Notes: generated by a model from the letters alone, not told the origin. A stretch of DNA of 57,112 bases from an uncultured Acetobacteraceae bacterium (GCA_903918315.1 CAIXEA010000062.1:1-57112); one strand, 5' to 3'. Numbered from the stretch's first letter, positions 1 to 9,361 are shown. Numbers and translations are program-made.

Positions 1-82
1 ATTTCCCGGCCGCGGCCGGGGGCCGCGGCTGCCTCAAACGCGGCGCGGGGGCTGGTACCCTCCAGCCGCCGCGACGACGGCG

Positions 83-834
83 CTACGCGCGCGGGCGATG
101 GGCCCGCAGGAAGCTCCGTACATGCCGGACCGCGAGGGGAATCCGCTCTTTCGGTTCCTTCCACGGATAAAGGCTGACCTCCGCGTTCGGGGACAGCATC
201 GCTGATTCCATCGCCACCGCGTAAGGATGCGCCGGCACGTCGTCCGGCAGCACCAGAACGGGTGTCTGGCAGTTGCGCACGAAATCGCGGTCCACGGTGA
301 ACACGAAATCGGGGGGTTGCGGTACATCTTGTTCAGGAATGCGTCGATCGTTTCCATCGACACGTCCGGGCGCCGGGCGCACAGCGGCGGGCCCCAGCCG
401 GTGATGTTGTTGTTATAGAACAGGTCCGGCATCTCCGGCCGGAAGCCGCTGGGCTGGGCCAGAACGGCGGCGACGATGCGATCCGGCGCGCGCCGCAGCA
501 GATTCCAGATGAACGGCCCGCCAATGCAGAATCCCATCACCATGAACTTGTCGATGCCGAGATGATCCATCAGGCCGAGCTGGTCGTCGGCATAGGAATC
601 CCAGGGACGATCGACCTCCACCGGGCCGGAGGACTGGCCGCCATTGGCATTGCGCAGATCCGCCGCGATGCAGCGATATTCACCCGCGTATTCCACCATG
701 GGATTGAACGGCGCGCTGCCGGTAAAAAAGCCCAGCGTCGAATTCAGCCCGCCCCCCGGCAGGATCAGCATCGGAAATCCGGCCCCGGATTCCTCATAAT
801 GGATACGAACGTCGCCTCTTTCATAGATCGGCAT
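83..834 (-). pseudogene. alpha/beta hydrolase, frameshifted in a C-run
   Basis: This is an alpha/beta-fold hydrolase. The start at 834 (MPIYERGDV) has a GGAGG about 9 bases upstream. The nucleophile elbow reads GFCIGG (Cys103), so the nucleophile is Cys as in dienelactone hydrolases, with an oxyanion-type LPGGG near residue 26. After residue 175 (YRNPP) the reading frame turns to nonsense. The other frame carries the expected end (DFVFTVDRDFVRN, then PVLVLPDDVPAHPY) and stops at 83. The switch lies in a run of six C (plus-strand G at 311-316), and one extra C would restore a protein of about 250 residues. It is either a genuine frameshift or a homopolymer sequencing error. It is the last gene of an operon with the TauD-like and amidohydrolase genes. 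The substrate is unknown. Confidence 0.75.
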
Positions 835-914
835 GCTGGTTTCCTCCCCTTGCGTGCGTTTTATCAAACGGGCTTGTCACCCACGTCCCCACCGGGCTCA
901 CCCCGCGGCCGCGG

Positions 915-1760
915 TCAGTAAACCGGGGTTCCGCAAATCTGCGTCCGCCGCATGATCCGGCGAAACGGGCCGGCATCGTGCACCGCCAGATGTTTGGTGC
1001 TGCGATTGTCCCAGAAGGCGATCGACCCGTTGTCCCAGCGAAAGCGGCAGGTGAATTCCGGTCGGTGCCCGTGTTCCAGCAGAAAGTCCAGCAGCGGCTT
1101 GCTTTCGGCCTCGGTCCAGCCTTCGAATCCGACGGTGTAGGACCGGTTCACGAACAGCATCTTGCGCCCGGTTTCCGGATGGGTGCGCACCACCGGATGC
1201 AGGCTGATGGTTTCGCGCCAATCGGCGTCTTCTCGCACCTTGGTGGATCGGTGCGCGTTCATGCCGGCCCGCGGCCCCGCGACCATGCGGTCGGTATGCA
1301 CCGCGCGCAAGCCATCCAGGGTGCGCTTCAACCCGTCTGACAACGCATCGTACGCGCGGTACTGGTTCGCGAAGAGCGTGTCCCCGCCATAAGGCGGCAC
1401 CTCGATCGCATACAGGATCGCGCCCATCGGGGGTTCCGCCGCCATGGTGGTATCGGCGTGCCAATCCTCCCCCACGATCTTCTTGTCACCCGGTTCGCGC
1501 CGGATATCCACGATTTCCGGATCCGCGCTCACGCCCTTGTAGTTCGGGTGGATGAAGATCTCGCCGAATCGGCGGGTGAAGGCCTTGTGCTGTTCGACGT
1601 CGATGGTCTGGTTGCGGAAGAAGATCACGCCGTGATCCAGCAGCGCCTGCCGGATTTCGGCGATCACCGCCGCGTCGAGGTCGCGGGACACGTCGACCCC
1701 GCCAATCTCGGCGCCGAGGGCGCCGGCGATGGGGGACACTTCGATATGGGTGTTTCGCAT
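915..1760 (-). CDS. TauD/TfdA-family Fe(II)/2-oxoglutarate dioxygenase
   Basis: 281 residues. It shows the family's iron triad: WHAD (His101, Asp103) and a distal His257 in NRSTKHLAVHD, followed by the Arg-rich FRRIMRRT segment that holds 2-oxoglutarate. The family hydroxylates sulfonates, aryloxyalkanoates and similar small acids, using O2 and 2-oxoglutarate in the cytoplasm. The substrate here is not evident. The start at 1760 (MRNTHIEV) has GAGG about 7 bases upstream. An in-frame ATG at 1775 directly abuts the stop of the upstream amidohydrolase and would add five residues. The tight packing argues for translational coupling in a three-gene catabolic operon. Confidence 0.9.
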   Translation of the reverse strand: MRNTHIEVSPIAGALGAEIGGVDVSRDLDAAVIAEIRQALLDHGVIFFRNQTIDVEQHKAFTRRFGEIFIHPNYKGVSADPEIVDIRREPGDKKIVGEDWHADTTMAAEPPMGAILYAIEVPPYGGDTLFANQYRAYDALSDGLKRTLDGLRAVHTDRMVAGPRAGMNAHRSTKVREDADWRETISLHPVVRTHPETGRKMLFVNRSYTVGFEGWTEAESKPLLDFLLEHGHRPEFTCRFRWDNGSIAFWDNRSTKHLAVHDAGPFRRIMRRTQICGTPVY

Positions 1761-1775
1761 CGCCGAACCTCGCAT

Positions 1776-2621
1776 TTATCCGGCCGCCCGCGGCGACCAG
1801 CCATAGGCCTTGGCACAGGCGCCGCCCATCAACATCGCCCGCTCATCCGCCGTCAGGCGATCGGTGGTCCGGAAAGGCTCCACCGCCTGCTCCAGATTGA
1901 CCACCGCGAAGGCGCGGGTCCAATCCGTGCCCCACAGGCAGCGGTCGAAGCCCCAGGCATCGAACACGCGGGCCAGGGGGTCCCAGATGTCGGGGAACGG
2001 GAAGGGCTGGTGCGACAGGGTGCAGGCGCCGCTGACCTTGATCACCGCGTTCGGGCGCTTCGCCAGTTCCAGCACCTTCGGCAGATCGCCCCAGGCATCC
2101 GGCGCCGCCGGCGGCACATGCGGCTGCACCAGGCCCAGATGGTCAACGATGAAGCGGGTATTGGGGTGGCGGTCGATCAGCGCCGTGCCGACATCGATAT
2201 TGCCCCAGCACAGCATATTGAGCGGGCAATCCACCGCCGCCGCCGCCTTGGCGATGCGGGCCAGGCCGGGATCATCGGCAGATCGTCCGGACTCCTTGGG
2301 CAGCATGATGCGCACGCCCACCGTGCCCGGGGTCTTCTTCCAGTCCGCGATCACATCCGCGACCGCCAGATCGTCGGGATCGACCGGCTTGATGATGGCG
2401 AAGCGGTCGGGATGGGCGCGCTGGACCTCGGTCGCGTAGCTGCCGTCGAATCGGTACATCGCGAAAGCGGAGATGAAAATGGCGCCGTCGATGCCGTTCT
2501 TGTCCATCGCCGCCACCATTTCATCGCCGGTGACATGCGCGGGCCAGTTGGGCACGGTGGCCCAGGGCCGCTTGGGTGTATTGGCCTCGTAGCAATGGAC
2601 CTGTGAGTCGATGATGGTCAT
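1776..2621 (-). CDS. amidohydrolase family protein (TIM-barrel, PDC-lactonase-like)
   Basis: 281 residues of the amidohydrolase-2 type (PF04909-like). The N-terminus reads IDSQVHCYE, so the first metal His of the usual HxH is Gln. Later motifs are VDHLGL, VIKVSGA and LWGTDW, the last with the conserved Asp. Relatives hydrolyse lactones such as 2-pyrone-4,6-dicarboxylate or decarboxylate aromatic acids; the true substrate is unknown. It is the first gene of an operon leading into the TauD-like dioxygenase (stop TAA directly followed by ATG), and is divergent from the GMC oxidoreductase across about 160 bp that must hold both promoters. Together these suggest a small catabolic module. Confidence 0.85.
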   Translation of the reverse strand: MTIIDSQVHCYEANTPKRPWATVPNWPAHVTGDEMVAAMDKNGIDGAIFISAFAMYRFDGSYATEVQRAHPDRFAIIKPVDPDDLAVADVIADWKKTPGTVGVRIMLPKESGRSADDPGLARIAKAAAAVDCPLNMLCWGNIDVGTALIDRHPNTRFIVDHLGLVQPHVPPAAPDAWGDLPKVLELAKRPNAVIKVSGACTLSHQPFPFPDIWDPLARVFDAWGFDRCLWGTDWTRAFAVVNLEQAVEPFRTTDRLTADERAMLMGGACAKAYGWSPRAAG

Positions 2622-2781
2622 CGGGGACGCTCCTTTGTTCCCCAGGAGTTGGCCGCCAAAGCCGGACGATGTCCAGAGGGGCTTTGGTTCTCGGGGGAGG
2701 GGAAGGAAGGCCAGGGGCGCCGCTCGACGCCGGGGCGCGGGGGGTTACAATCGGCCCCGCAGCACAATGGGGGTCACGGCC

Positions 2782-4485
2782 ATGGATTACGATACGATCA
2801 TTGTCGGCGGCGGCTCCGCCGGCTCCGTCCTGGCCAACCGCCTGTCCGCGCGCAGCGGGCACAGGGTCCTGCTGTGCGAAGCCGGCCAGGACACGCCGGA
2901 GGACAATGTCCCCCCGGAAATCGCCGACAGCTATCCCGGCGTCGCCTATTTCGACCCCCGATTCCATTGGACCGAGCTGAAGGTGCGCACCCAGCCGCTG
3001 TCTCACAACAATCCCGACGACCTGCCGCCGCTGCGCAAATACGAGCAGGCGCGGGTGCTCGGCGGCGGATCGTCCATCAACGGCCAGATGGCCAATCGCG
3101 GGGCACCGACGGATTACGACGAATGGGTGTCGCGCGGCGCCACCGGCTGGGGCTGGGACGACGTGCTGCCCTATTTCCGCAAGGTGGAGCGGGACCTGGA
3201 CTTCGACGGCCCGTTGCACGGCAAGGACGGGCGCATCCCCATCCGGCGCATCCCGCGTGAGGACTGGTGCCCCCACGCCATCGCCGCCGAACAGGCCTTC
3301 GCCCAATCCGGCAGCCGCTATCTGCCCGACCAGAACGGGGTGTTCGAGGATGGGCATTTCCCGGTCACCATCTCCAACCAGAACGAGCAACGCGCCTCCG
3401 CCGCGATTGGCTACCTCGACCGCGCCACCCGCGCCCGGCCGAACCTGACTATCAGCACCGAAACGGTGGTGCGCGGCCTGATATTCGACGGCCCGGCCTG
3501 TGTCGGCGTGCGCGCCCGGGTGGGCGGGCGCGATGTGGATTATCGCGGGCGGGAGGTGATCCTGTGCTCCGGCGCCATCCATACGCCGGCGCATCTGTTG
3601 CGGGCCGGGATCGGACCGGCCGGGGACCTGCGCGCCTTGGGCATCGATGTTCGCGCCAATCTGCCCGGCGTGGGGGCGCGGTTGATGGATCATCCGTCCA
3701 TCGCGCTGGCATCCTTCATCAAACCCCAGGCGCGGATGGATGCGCGGACGCGGCGGCATATTCATGTGGCGATGCGCTATTCCTCCGGCCTGCCGGGCGC
3801 GCCGGCGGGGGATATGTTCGTGGCCTGCGCCAGCAAGTCGGCCTGGCATGCGGTGGGCGAGCAACTCGCGTCCCTGGTTCTGTTCGTTAACAAGACCTAT
3901 TCCGAATCCGGGCGGATCCAGCTGGCGTCAGCCGACCCGGATGCGGAGCCGATGGTGGCGTTCAATCTGTTGTCGGATAGCCGGGATGTGGAACGATTGA
4001 TGGACGGATTCCGCCGTCTGGGGGCGATCCAGCAGAGCGATCCGTTACGGGCCGTCACCGCGGACCCCTTCCCCGCCAGCTATTCCGAACGGGTCCGCCG
4101 CATTGGCGTCGTCAACACCAAGAACCGTTTGGCGACGCGCGCGATCGCGAAACTGCTGGATGGACCTGGGACACTGCGCAGCTGGCTGATCGACAAATAC
4201 GTCGTCGAGGGTTTTCGTTTTGACGACGTCATGCAAAACGATGATCGGCTTGAAGCCTTCGTCCGCCACGCCGCGATCGGGGTGTGGCACGCATCCTGCT
4301 CCGCCCGGATGGGGGCCGCGGATGATCCGATGGCGGTGACGGATACGGCCGGGCGGGTGCGCGGTGTGCCGGGGTTGCGGGTGGTGGATGCGTCGCTGTT
4401 TCCGGTGGTGCCGTGCGCGAATACGAATATTCCGACGCTGATGGTGGCGGAGAAGATCGCGGATGCGATTTTGGCCGGGGGGTGA
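2782..4485 (+). CDS. GMC-family FAD oxidoreductase (choline-dehydrogenase-like)
   Basis: 567 residues from ATG 2782 (MDYDTIIVGGGSAGSV). An in-frame ATG at 2767 would add five residues. The N-terminal dinucleotide fold is GGGSAGS. The GMC signatures are visible as ARVLGGGSSINGQ (signature 1) and CSGAIHTPAHLLRAGIGP (signature 2). The C-terminal domain has the active-site His in GVWHASCSARMG and ends NTNIPTLMVAEKIADAI. Members oxidise alcohols with FAD in the cytoplasm or on the membrane. The alcohol is not predictable here. The gene stands alone on the plus strand and faces the amidohydrolase operon, with which it may share a pathway (inference). Confidence 0.9.
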   Translation: MDYDTIIVGGGSAGSVLANRLSARSGHRVLLCEAGQDTPEDNVPPEIADSYPGVAYFDPRFHWTELKVRTQPLSHNNPDDLPPLRKYEQARVLGGGSSINGQMANRGAPTDYDEWVSRGATGWGWDDVLPYFRKVERDLDFDGPLHGKDGRIPIRRIPREDWCPHAIAAEQAFAQSGSRYLPDQNGVFEDGHFPVTISNQNEQRASAAIGYLDRATRARPNLTISTETVVRGLIFDGPACVGVRARVGGRDVDYRGREVILCSGAIHTPAHLLRAGIGPAGDLRALGIDVRANLPGVGARLMDHPSIALASFIKPQARMDARTRRHIHVAMRYSSGLPGAPAGDMFVACASKSAWHAVGEQLASLVLFVNKTYSESGRIQLASADPDAEPMVAFNLLSDSRDVERLMDGFRRLGAIQQSDPLRAVTADPFPASYSERVRRIGVVNTKNRLATRAIAKLLDGPGTLRSWLIDKYVVEGFRFDDVMQNDDRLEAFVRHAAIGVWHASCSARMGAADDPMAVTDTAGRVRGVPGLRVVDASLFPVVPCANTNIPTLMVAEKIADAILAGG

Positions 4486-4540
4486 GGGGTTTGGGCTATC
4501 GCATGTGACAGCGATCGCGGTCCGCAACCGCATAGAACCG

Positions 4541-4772
4541 GTCATCCTCGGGCTTATCCCTACCGCGTCCACACATCGCGGAAACGATTTTCGTCTGTCG
4601 TGCTCTCTATCGTCATGGCCCGGCTTGTCCTGGCCACCTATCGCGGCACGGTGCGGTGGGGGTGGCCCGGACAAGCCGGGCCATGACGGTGGGAGAAAAT
4701 ACCGTTGTCCTCACCTGCCAGATTTTCGTTTCCGCGATCTATGAATCCGTTAGGGCTTATCCGGAGGATGAC
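4541..4772. repeat. nested inverted repeats between convergent genes
   Basis: This covers most of the 312-bp gap between the GMC gene and the convergent LLM gene; I see no coding signal in it. The outer pair is GTCATCCTC at 4541-4549 with GAGGATGAC at 4764-4772. Inside is a long hairpin: arms 4612-4638 and 4661-4687 are complementary at 26 of 27 positions (mismatch at 4631) around a 22-base loop. Such GTCATGGCCCGG...-type palindromes are common intergenic repeats in alphaproteobacteria. Here it could act as a two-way transcription terminator, but no T-tract follows either side. Confidence 0.7.
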
Positions 4773-4797
4773 GTGTCCGCGGCGTGACCGGCCGGCT

Positions 4798-5847
4798 CTA
4801 GGCGAAGGCCGGCGCGACCTCGGCCATGAAGCGGGTCATCTCATCCTTCACCTGCTGGTGCGGCTTCAGGCCGACGTTGAAATACAGGATGACCTCGTCC
4901 ACCCCTGCCGCGTGGACCTTCTGCAAGATTTCGGTGATGCGGGCGGAATTGCCAAGCAGCACCGAATTTTCACCGAGGTCCTGAGGCCGCACATTGCGCA
5001 ACCGTTCGACCATGGAGATGAAATAGCGGTAGCTCGGCGGCGCGGTTTCGGGATCGCCGGGAAACGCCGGGATGACGCATTCGCGGAAATAGCGGATCTG
5101 GCGGGCACGGGCGGCGCCTTCTTCCTCCGCATTGTCGGCGAAATGGATGAAATAGCTGCACATCACCCGGCCTGGTGTCGTACCATGCTTCGCACAGGTG
5201 TCCTTATAGAGGTCGGCCACCTGCTTCAGCCCGCCATAGCTCATCGCGGCGGCGAAGGGCGCAACGATCAGGCCGCAGCCCAGCCGCGCCGCCAGCTCGA
5301 TCGACGGCCCCGAAAACGACGCCACATAGGCCGGCATTGGCTTCTGCAACGGTTGCGGCGTGATCAGAACATCGTCGAATTTGTAATGTTTACCGTGGAA
5401 CGACAGCGGGCCATCCGCGTCCCAGAGGCGGCGGACGATCTCCATCCCCTCTTCGAACACCGATTGGTTGTCGTCGAAATTGGCACCCAGCGGCTCGTAT
5501 TCGCGGCGGTCGTAGCCGCGCCCGGCGGCGAAATCGACGCGGCCGCCGCTCATGAGGTCCAGGCTGGCCCATTGTTCGGCCACCCGGATCGGATGGTGCA
5601 GCGGCAACACCGTCACCGCGGGGGCGAGGCGGATACGCTCCGTGCGGGCGGCGATATAGGCCAGCGCCAAGTCCGGGCATGACAGCACCCCGAGGCCATT
5701 GAAATGATGCTCCCCGATCCAGGCGGAATGCATGCCCAGCGCTTCGGCGTGGATGGCTTCCGCCACGATATCGTTCACGAACTGGTTGGCGGAGCGGACA
5801 TTATCCGCATAGGCATTGTCACTGAGGGTGAAGTAACCGAACTTCAA
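4798..5847 (-). CDS. LLM-class flavin-dependent oxidoreductase, TTG start
   Basis: 349 residues of the bacterial-luciferase-like fold: KFGYFTLSDNAY at the N-terminus, then AWIGEHHFNGLG and AVTVLPLHHPIRVAEQWASLDLMSGGR, with GRGYDRREYEPLG (all typical of the family). Members use reduced flavin, FMN or F420, for monooxygenation or hydride transfer. I choose TTG at 5847 because GGAGG lies 7 bases upstream and the protein then begins exactly where the family does. The longer ATG start at 5883 would overlap hyfI and add unrelated residues. It starts 16 bases after the hyfI stop, so it is probably the last cistron of the Ehr-type operon. Confidence 0.85.
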   Translation of the reverse strand: MKFGYFTLSDNAYADNVRSANQFVNDIVAEAIHAEALGMHSAWIGEHHFNGLGVLSCPDLALAYIAARTERIRLAPAVTVLPLHHPIRVAEQWASLDLMSGGRVDFAAGRGYDRREYEPLGANFDDNQSVFEEGMEIVRRLWDADGPLSFHGKHYKFDDVLITPQPLQKPMPAYVASFSGPSIELAARLGCGLIVAPFAAAMSYGGLKQVADLYKDTCAKHGTTPGRVMCSYFIHFADNAEEEGAARARQIRYFRECVIPAFPGDPETAPPSYRYFISMVERLRNVRPQDLGENSVLLGNSARITEILQKVHAAGVDEVILYFNVGLKPHQQVKDEMTRFMAEVAPAFA

Positions 5848-5863
5848 GGCATGACCTCCAGGG

Positions 5864-6367
5864 TCAGGGTTGCAACAGAGCAATGAGCCCCCTCAGAAGC
5901 TGCGTGGGCGTGGGCGGGCAGCCGCGAATGACCAGATCGACCGGGACGACCGCCGAGACACCGCCCACCACCGCGTAGCTGCCGGCGAAGACACCGGCAT
6001 CGGCGCCGCAATCGCCCACCGCGACCACCCATTTCGGGTCCGGCGTGGCGTTCCAGGTGCGCTCCAGCGCTTCCTTCATGTTCTTGGTGACGGGGCCGGT
6101 GACCAGCAGCACATCGGCATGCCGGGGGGAGGCGACGAAGCGCAGTCCGAACCGCTCCAGATCGTGAAAGGCATTGTTCAGCGCGTGGATTTCAAGCTCG
6201 CATCCGTTGCAGGACCCGGCATCGACCTGACGAATGGACAGACCGCGGCCCAGGCGGCGCCGGGCCGCCTGATCCAGCGTGGCGGCCAGGGCGGCCAGCT
6301 CCGGATCAAGCGCCGGGCGCGGCTCGGTCAAAGGGCGGCGGAGGCCCTGCAGCAGGGTTTTCAACAT
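5864..6367 (-). CDS. hyfI: HyfI/NuoB-like [4Fe-4S] small subunit of an Ehr-type complex
   Basis: 167 residues. It has the four ligands of the N2-type [4Fe-4S] cluster: Cys53 and Cys56 (SCNGCE), Cys120 (VGDCG) and Cys150 (RGCPPTP). This is the electron-transfer small subunit of the complex I/group 4 hydrogenase superfamily, normally docked on the large subunit at the membrane. It follows hyfG by 64 bases, and no strong ribosome-binding site is visible before ATG 6367. The conserved cluster shows that the complex is still meant to carry electrons even though the partner large subunit lacks the nickel ligands. The gene symbol denotes homology only. Confidence 0.85.
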   Translation of the reverse strand: MLKTLLQGLRRPLTEPRPALDPELAALAATLDQAARRRLGRGLSIRQVDAGSCNGCELEIHALNNAFHDLERFGLRFVASPRHADVLLVTGPVTKNMKEALERTWNATPDPKWVVAVGDCGADAGVFAGSYAVVGGVSAVVPVDLVIRGCPPTPTQLLRGLIALLQP

Positions 6368-6431
6368 GGGCGGGCCATGGGAATTGGCAGTCCGCGCGCG
6401 TGAAGGGGAAAGCCGTCGAATGAGCCAGGCA

Positions 6432-7922
6432 TCACAGATCGTGCCCCGAATAGGAACAATTGAAACTCTTGTTACAAAGCGGGAAGTCGGCGACGATGTT
6501 GCCCTCGATCACCGCTTCCAGCAGCGGCCATTGAAACCACGACGCATCGCGGATGTGACAGCGATCGATATGACCATCGACGATGCGCAACCAGATCAGC
6601 ACATCGCCACGGAAGGCCTCGACCAGCGCCATGCCCTCTCCGGGGCCCGCGAATACATCCTCGAGCGACATCAGCACCGGCCCCTCCGGCAAACCGGACA
6701 GAAGCTGCTCCAGCAGGCCCAGGCTGGCGCGGATCTCGTGGATGCGGATCCAGACGCGGGCATTCACATCCCCCTCGGTCAGAACCGGCACGGCGAAGGT
6801 CAGCGCGTCATAGGGGGCGTATCCGGGCATGCGCCGGGCGTCGAAGCCCCGGCCCGACGCCCGCCCGACATAGCCGCCGGCGCCGAACTGGCGGGCCAAA
6901 GCGGGTTTGAGGATGCCCGTCGTGACCGTTCGATCCAGCAAGGATGCGGCATTGTCGTACAGCGAGACGAGCGGTTCGAAGGCGTCGGCCAACGACACGA
7001 CCAGGTCCCGCAGCATGGCCAGGCCGGTGTCATCGAGGTCACCGCCAACACCGCCGGGGACAATGCAATCCATCATCAGCCGGTGCCCGAAGCAATGCGC
7101 CGCCGCCCGCAGCACCCGCTCCCGCAGCACCGCGCAATGCGCCAGCATGATGCTGAAGGAGGCATCGTTGCAGATCGCGCCGAAATCCCCGAGATGGTTG
7201 GCGATCCGCTCCAGCTCCGCCATGACCGCGCGCAACCAGACGGCGCGTTGCGGCGGCACGATACCCAACGCCGCCTCGACCGCCTGGGCGAAGGCGAGCC
7301 CATAGGCAACCGTACTGTCACCCGACACCCGCGCCACGATGCGACCGGCGCGCGGCACCTGCGCCCCCGCCAGCAGGGTATCGACGCCCTTGTGGACATA
7401 GCCCAGCCGCTCTTCCAGCCGCACCACGGTTTCGCCCGACGCGGTGAAGCGAAAATGGCCGGGTTCGATGATCCCCGCATGGACCGGGCCGACGGGGATT
7501 TGGTGCAGCCCCGCGCCATCAATGGGCAGGAAAGGATAGGACGCCGCCGGCGGGGTCGCACCGCCCCAGCGGCCGTGATCGAGCCACGGCCGATCGTCGG
7601 GCGAACCCTGTGCGTCCAGGCCGAACAGATCGCGGGCCGCGCGTTCCAGCCGGATTGCCGGGGGATGCAGCGCCCCCACCGAGGGATAGCGCCCGTCCGG
7701 ACAATCCAGACTCAGGACCGCGATGGGCTCGGGCGCGTCCTCCGCCAGCACCGCCATGTGGATGCGGCCGGTTTCCCCCCATAGGCTGAGCAAGGTCAGC
7801 GCCCCGGACGCCAGGTTCGCGGCGGCCGCGGACCATAGCGTTTCATCGACCACCGCGCAGGGCCAGGGATAATGGCCCCCCACCCGGTAGCCCGAGGCCA
7901 GCAATTCCGGCAATACGGTCAT
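6432..7922 (-). CDS. hyfG: HyfG-like large subunit without [NiFe] ligands (Ehr-type)
   Basis: 496 residues. A NuoC-like domain lies at about 1-115 and a NuoD/hydrogenase large-subunit domain at about 140-496 (GPVHAGIIEPGHFRF, RLGYVHKGVD, ELERIANHLGDFGAICND). In true group 4 hydrogenases two CxxC pairs hold Ni-Fe. Here the first is SGDS (Ser200, Ser203), and the C-terminal motif is replaced by Cys483 and Cys489 in DFPLCNKSFNCSYSG, a CX5C not preceded by the DPC context. No C-terminal maturation extension is seen. The protein therefore cannot bind the classical site, which matches energy-converting hydrogenase-related complexes of unknown substrate. It overlaps hyfF by ATGA. Confidence 0.85.
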   Translation of the reverse strand: MTVLPELLASGYRVGGHYPWPCAVVDETLWSAAAANLASGALTLLSLWGETGRIHMAVLAEDAPEPIAVLSLDCPDGRYPSVGALHPPAIRLERAARDLFGLDAQGSPDDRPWLDHGRWGGATPPAASYPFLPIDGAGLHQIPVGPVHAGIIEPGHFRFTASGETVVRLEERLGYVHKGVDTLLAGAQVPRAGRIVARVSGDSTVAYGLAFAQAVEAALGIVPPQRAVWLRAVMAELERIANHLGDFGAICNDASFSIMLAHCAVLRERVLRAAAHCFGHRLMMDCIVPGGVGGDLDDTGLAMLRDLVVSLADAFEPLVSLYDNAASLLDRTVTTGILKPALARQFGAGGYVGRASGRGFDARRMPGYAPYDALTFAVPVLTEGDVNARVWIRIHEIRASLGLLEQLLSGLPEGPVLMSLEDVFAGPGEGMALVEAFRGDVLIWLRIVDGHIDRCHIRDASWFQWPLLEAVIEGNIVADFPLCNKSFNCSYSGHDL

Positions 7923-9361
7923 CCCAGCATCCTCGCAACATGCTGAAACCAGGCCACCATGGCGGGCGGCAGCCAGATGCCGGCCAGGAGCACCAGCGCG
8001 AGATGCGCGAACAGCGGCACCGACGACGCTTTGACCGGGCCAATCAGCCCCTTCACGGGGCCGAAGGCCAGGTCACCCAGGCGCAACAACAAGGCGCCAA
8101 AGGCCAAAAGCAGGCCGAACACCAGCAGGATGGCCAAGACCGGCTCCCGCGTGAACGCGGCGGAGACGATCAGGAATTCGCTCATGAAGACACCGAATGG
8201 CGGCAGGCCGGCGATGGCGGCGACCCCCGCCACCAGGCCCCATCCCAGGGATGGGTGGCTTTCAGTCAGGCCGCCGATATCGGCCATCCATTGGGACCGC
8301 TTCACCTGCGTCACATGCCCGACCGAGAAGAAAATCGCCGATTTGGTCAGGCTGTGCATCGTCATCTGCAGCAGCCCCGCGAAATTCCCCAACGGCCCCG
8401 CCAAGCCAAAGGCGAAGACGATAATGCCCATGTGTTCGATGGAGGAATAAGCGAACATGCGTTTGATATCGCGCCGCCGGTATAACATGAACCCGGCGAA
8501 GATCAGCGACAGCAGGCCCAGCCCCATCATCAAGGGCCCCGGCACGATCGAGGCGGGATTGCTCGCCAGCAGGATCTTGAAGCGCAGCAGCGCATATAAC
8601 GCGACGTTCAACAACAGACCCGACAGCACCGCCGAGATCGGGGTCGGCCCCTCCGCATGCGCATCGGGCAGCCAGGCGTGCAGCGGCGCGAGGCCCACCT
8701 TGGTGCCATAGCCCAGCAGCAGAAAGACGAAGGCGATGTTGAGCAAGGATGGATCGAAGTCGCGCGCATGCGCGGCCAGGGTGGTCCAGACCATGGCATC
8801 CATCCCCTCCCCCACCACCGGACGGGCCGCGAGATAGACGAGGATGGTGCCGAACAGCGCCAAGGCGATGCCGACACTGCCGAGGATGAAATATTTCCAG
8901 GCCGCTTCCAACGCCTCCGGCGTGCGATAGATGCCGACCATCAGAACGGTCGTCAGGGTCGCGAGTTCGACCGCGACCCACATCAGGCCGATGTTGTTGG
9001 CCGACAAAGCCAGGTTCATGCCGAACAGCATGAGCTGGTACATCGCGTGATAGAACCGGATATGGGACGGTGTCAGCCGCCCGGTTTCCAATTCGTGGCC
9101 GATATAGCTGGCGCTGAAGGCGCTGGTGGTGAAGCCAACGAAACTATTGAGCACCAGAAACACGACATTCAGGTCATCCACCATCAGCAAATGGCCCGGC
9201 CCCGGCCGATCGGCTGCCAGCAAAGCGAGGGCGAAGCCGAGGGCGATGAAGCTGGCCAGCATGTTCAGACCGGCCGACAAACGATAACCCGGAATCAACG
9301 CCAGAGCCGCCGCGGCGAGGAGCGGAACGAACAGCACGCCCGAGACGAGATCGGGGATCAT
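7919..9361 (-). CDS. hyfF: HyfF-like antiporter-type proton-pumping subunit (NuoN/L/M family)
   Basis: 480 residues, almost wholly membrane-embedded. Typical proton-channel motifs are AVELATLTTVL (Glu), GYGTKVGLAPLHAWLPDAHAEGP with ISAVLSG (Lys and His), and HSLTKSAIFFSVG. It is the Mrp-antiporter-like subunit that couples redox to ion pumping. I choose ATG 9361 (MIPDLVSGVLF), with GGAGGG about 9 bases upstream, because it begins directly at the first membrane helix. An earlier in-frame ATG at 9448 would overlap hyfE and add a polar stretch. The stop overlaps the hyfG start (ATGA). Confidence 0.87.
   Translation of the reverse strand: MIPDLVSGVLFVPLLAAAALALIPGYRLSAGLNMLASFIALGFALALLAADRPGPGHLLMVDDLNVVFLVLNSFVGFTTSAFSASYIGHELETGRLTPSHIRFYHAMYQLMLFGMNLALSANNIGLMWVAVELATLTTVLMVGIYRTPEALEAAWKYFILGSVGIALALFGTILVYLAARPVVGEGMDAMVWTTLAAHARDFDPSLLNIAFVFLLLGYGTKVGLAPLHAWLPDAHAEGPTPISAVLSGLLLNVALYALLRFKILLASNPASIVPGPLMMGLGLLSLIFAGFMLYRRRDIKRMFAYSSIEHMGIIVFAFGLAGPLGNFAGLLQMTMHSLTKSAIFFSVGHVTQVKRSQWMADIGGLTESHPSLGWGLVAGVAAIAGLPPFGVFMSEFLIVSAAFTREPVLAILLVFGLLLAFGALLLRLGDLAFGPVKGLIGPVKASSVPLFAHLALVLLAGIWLPPAMVAWFQHVARMLG

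Noticed and set aside
6432-7922. A working [NiFe] hydrogenase or formate hydrogenlyase
   Set aside because: The large subunit lacks the CxxC ligands, and no formate dehydrogenase, HycB-like ferredoxin or maturation genes are in the window.
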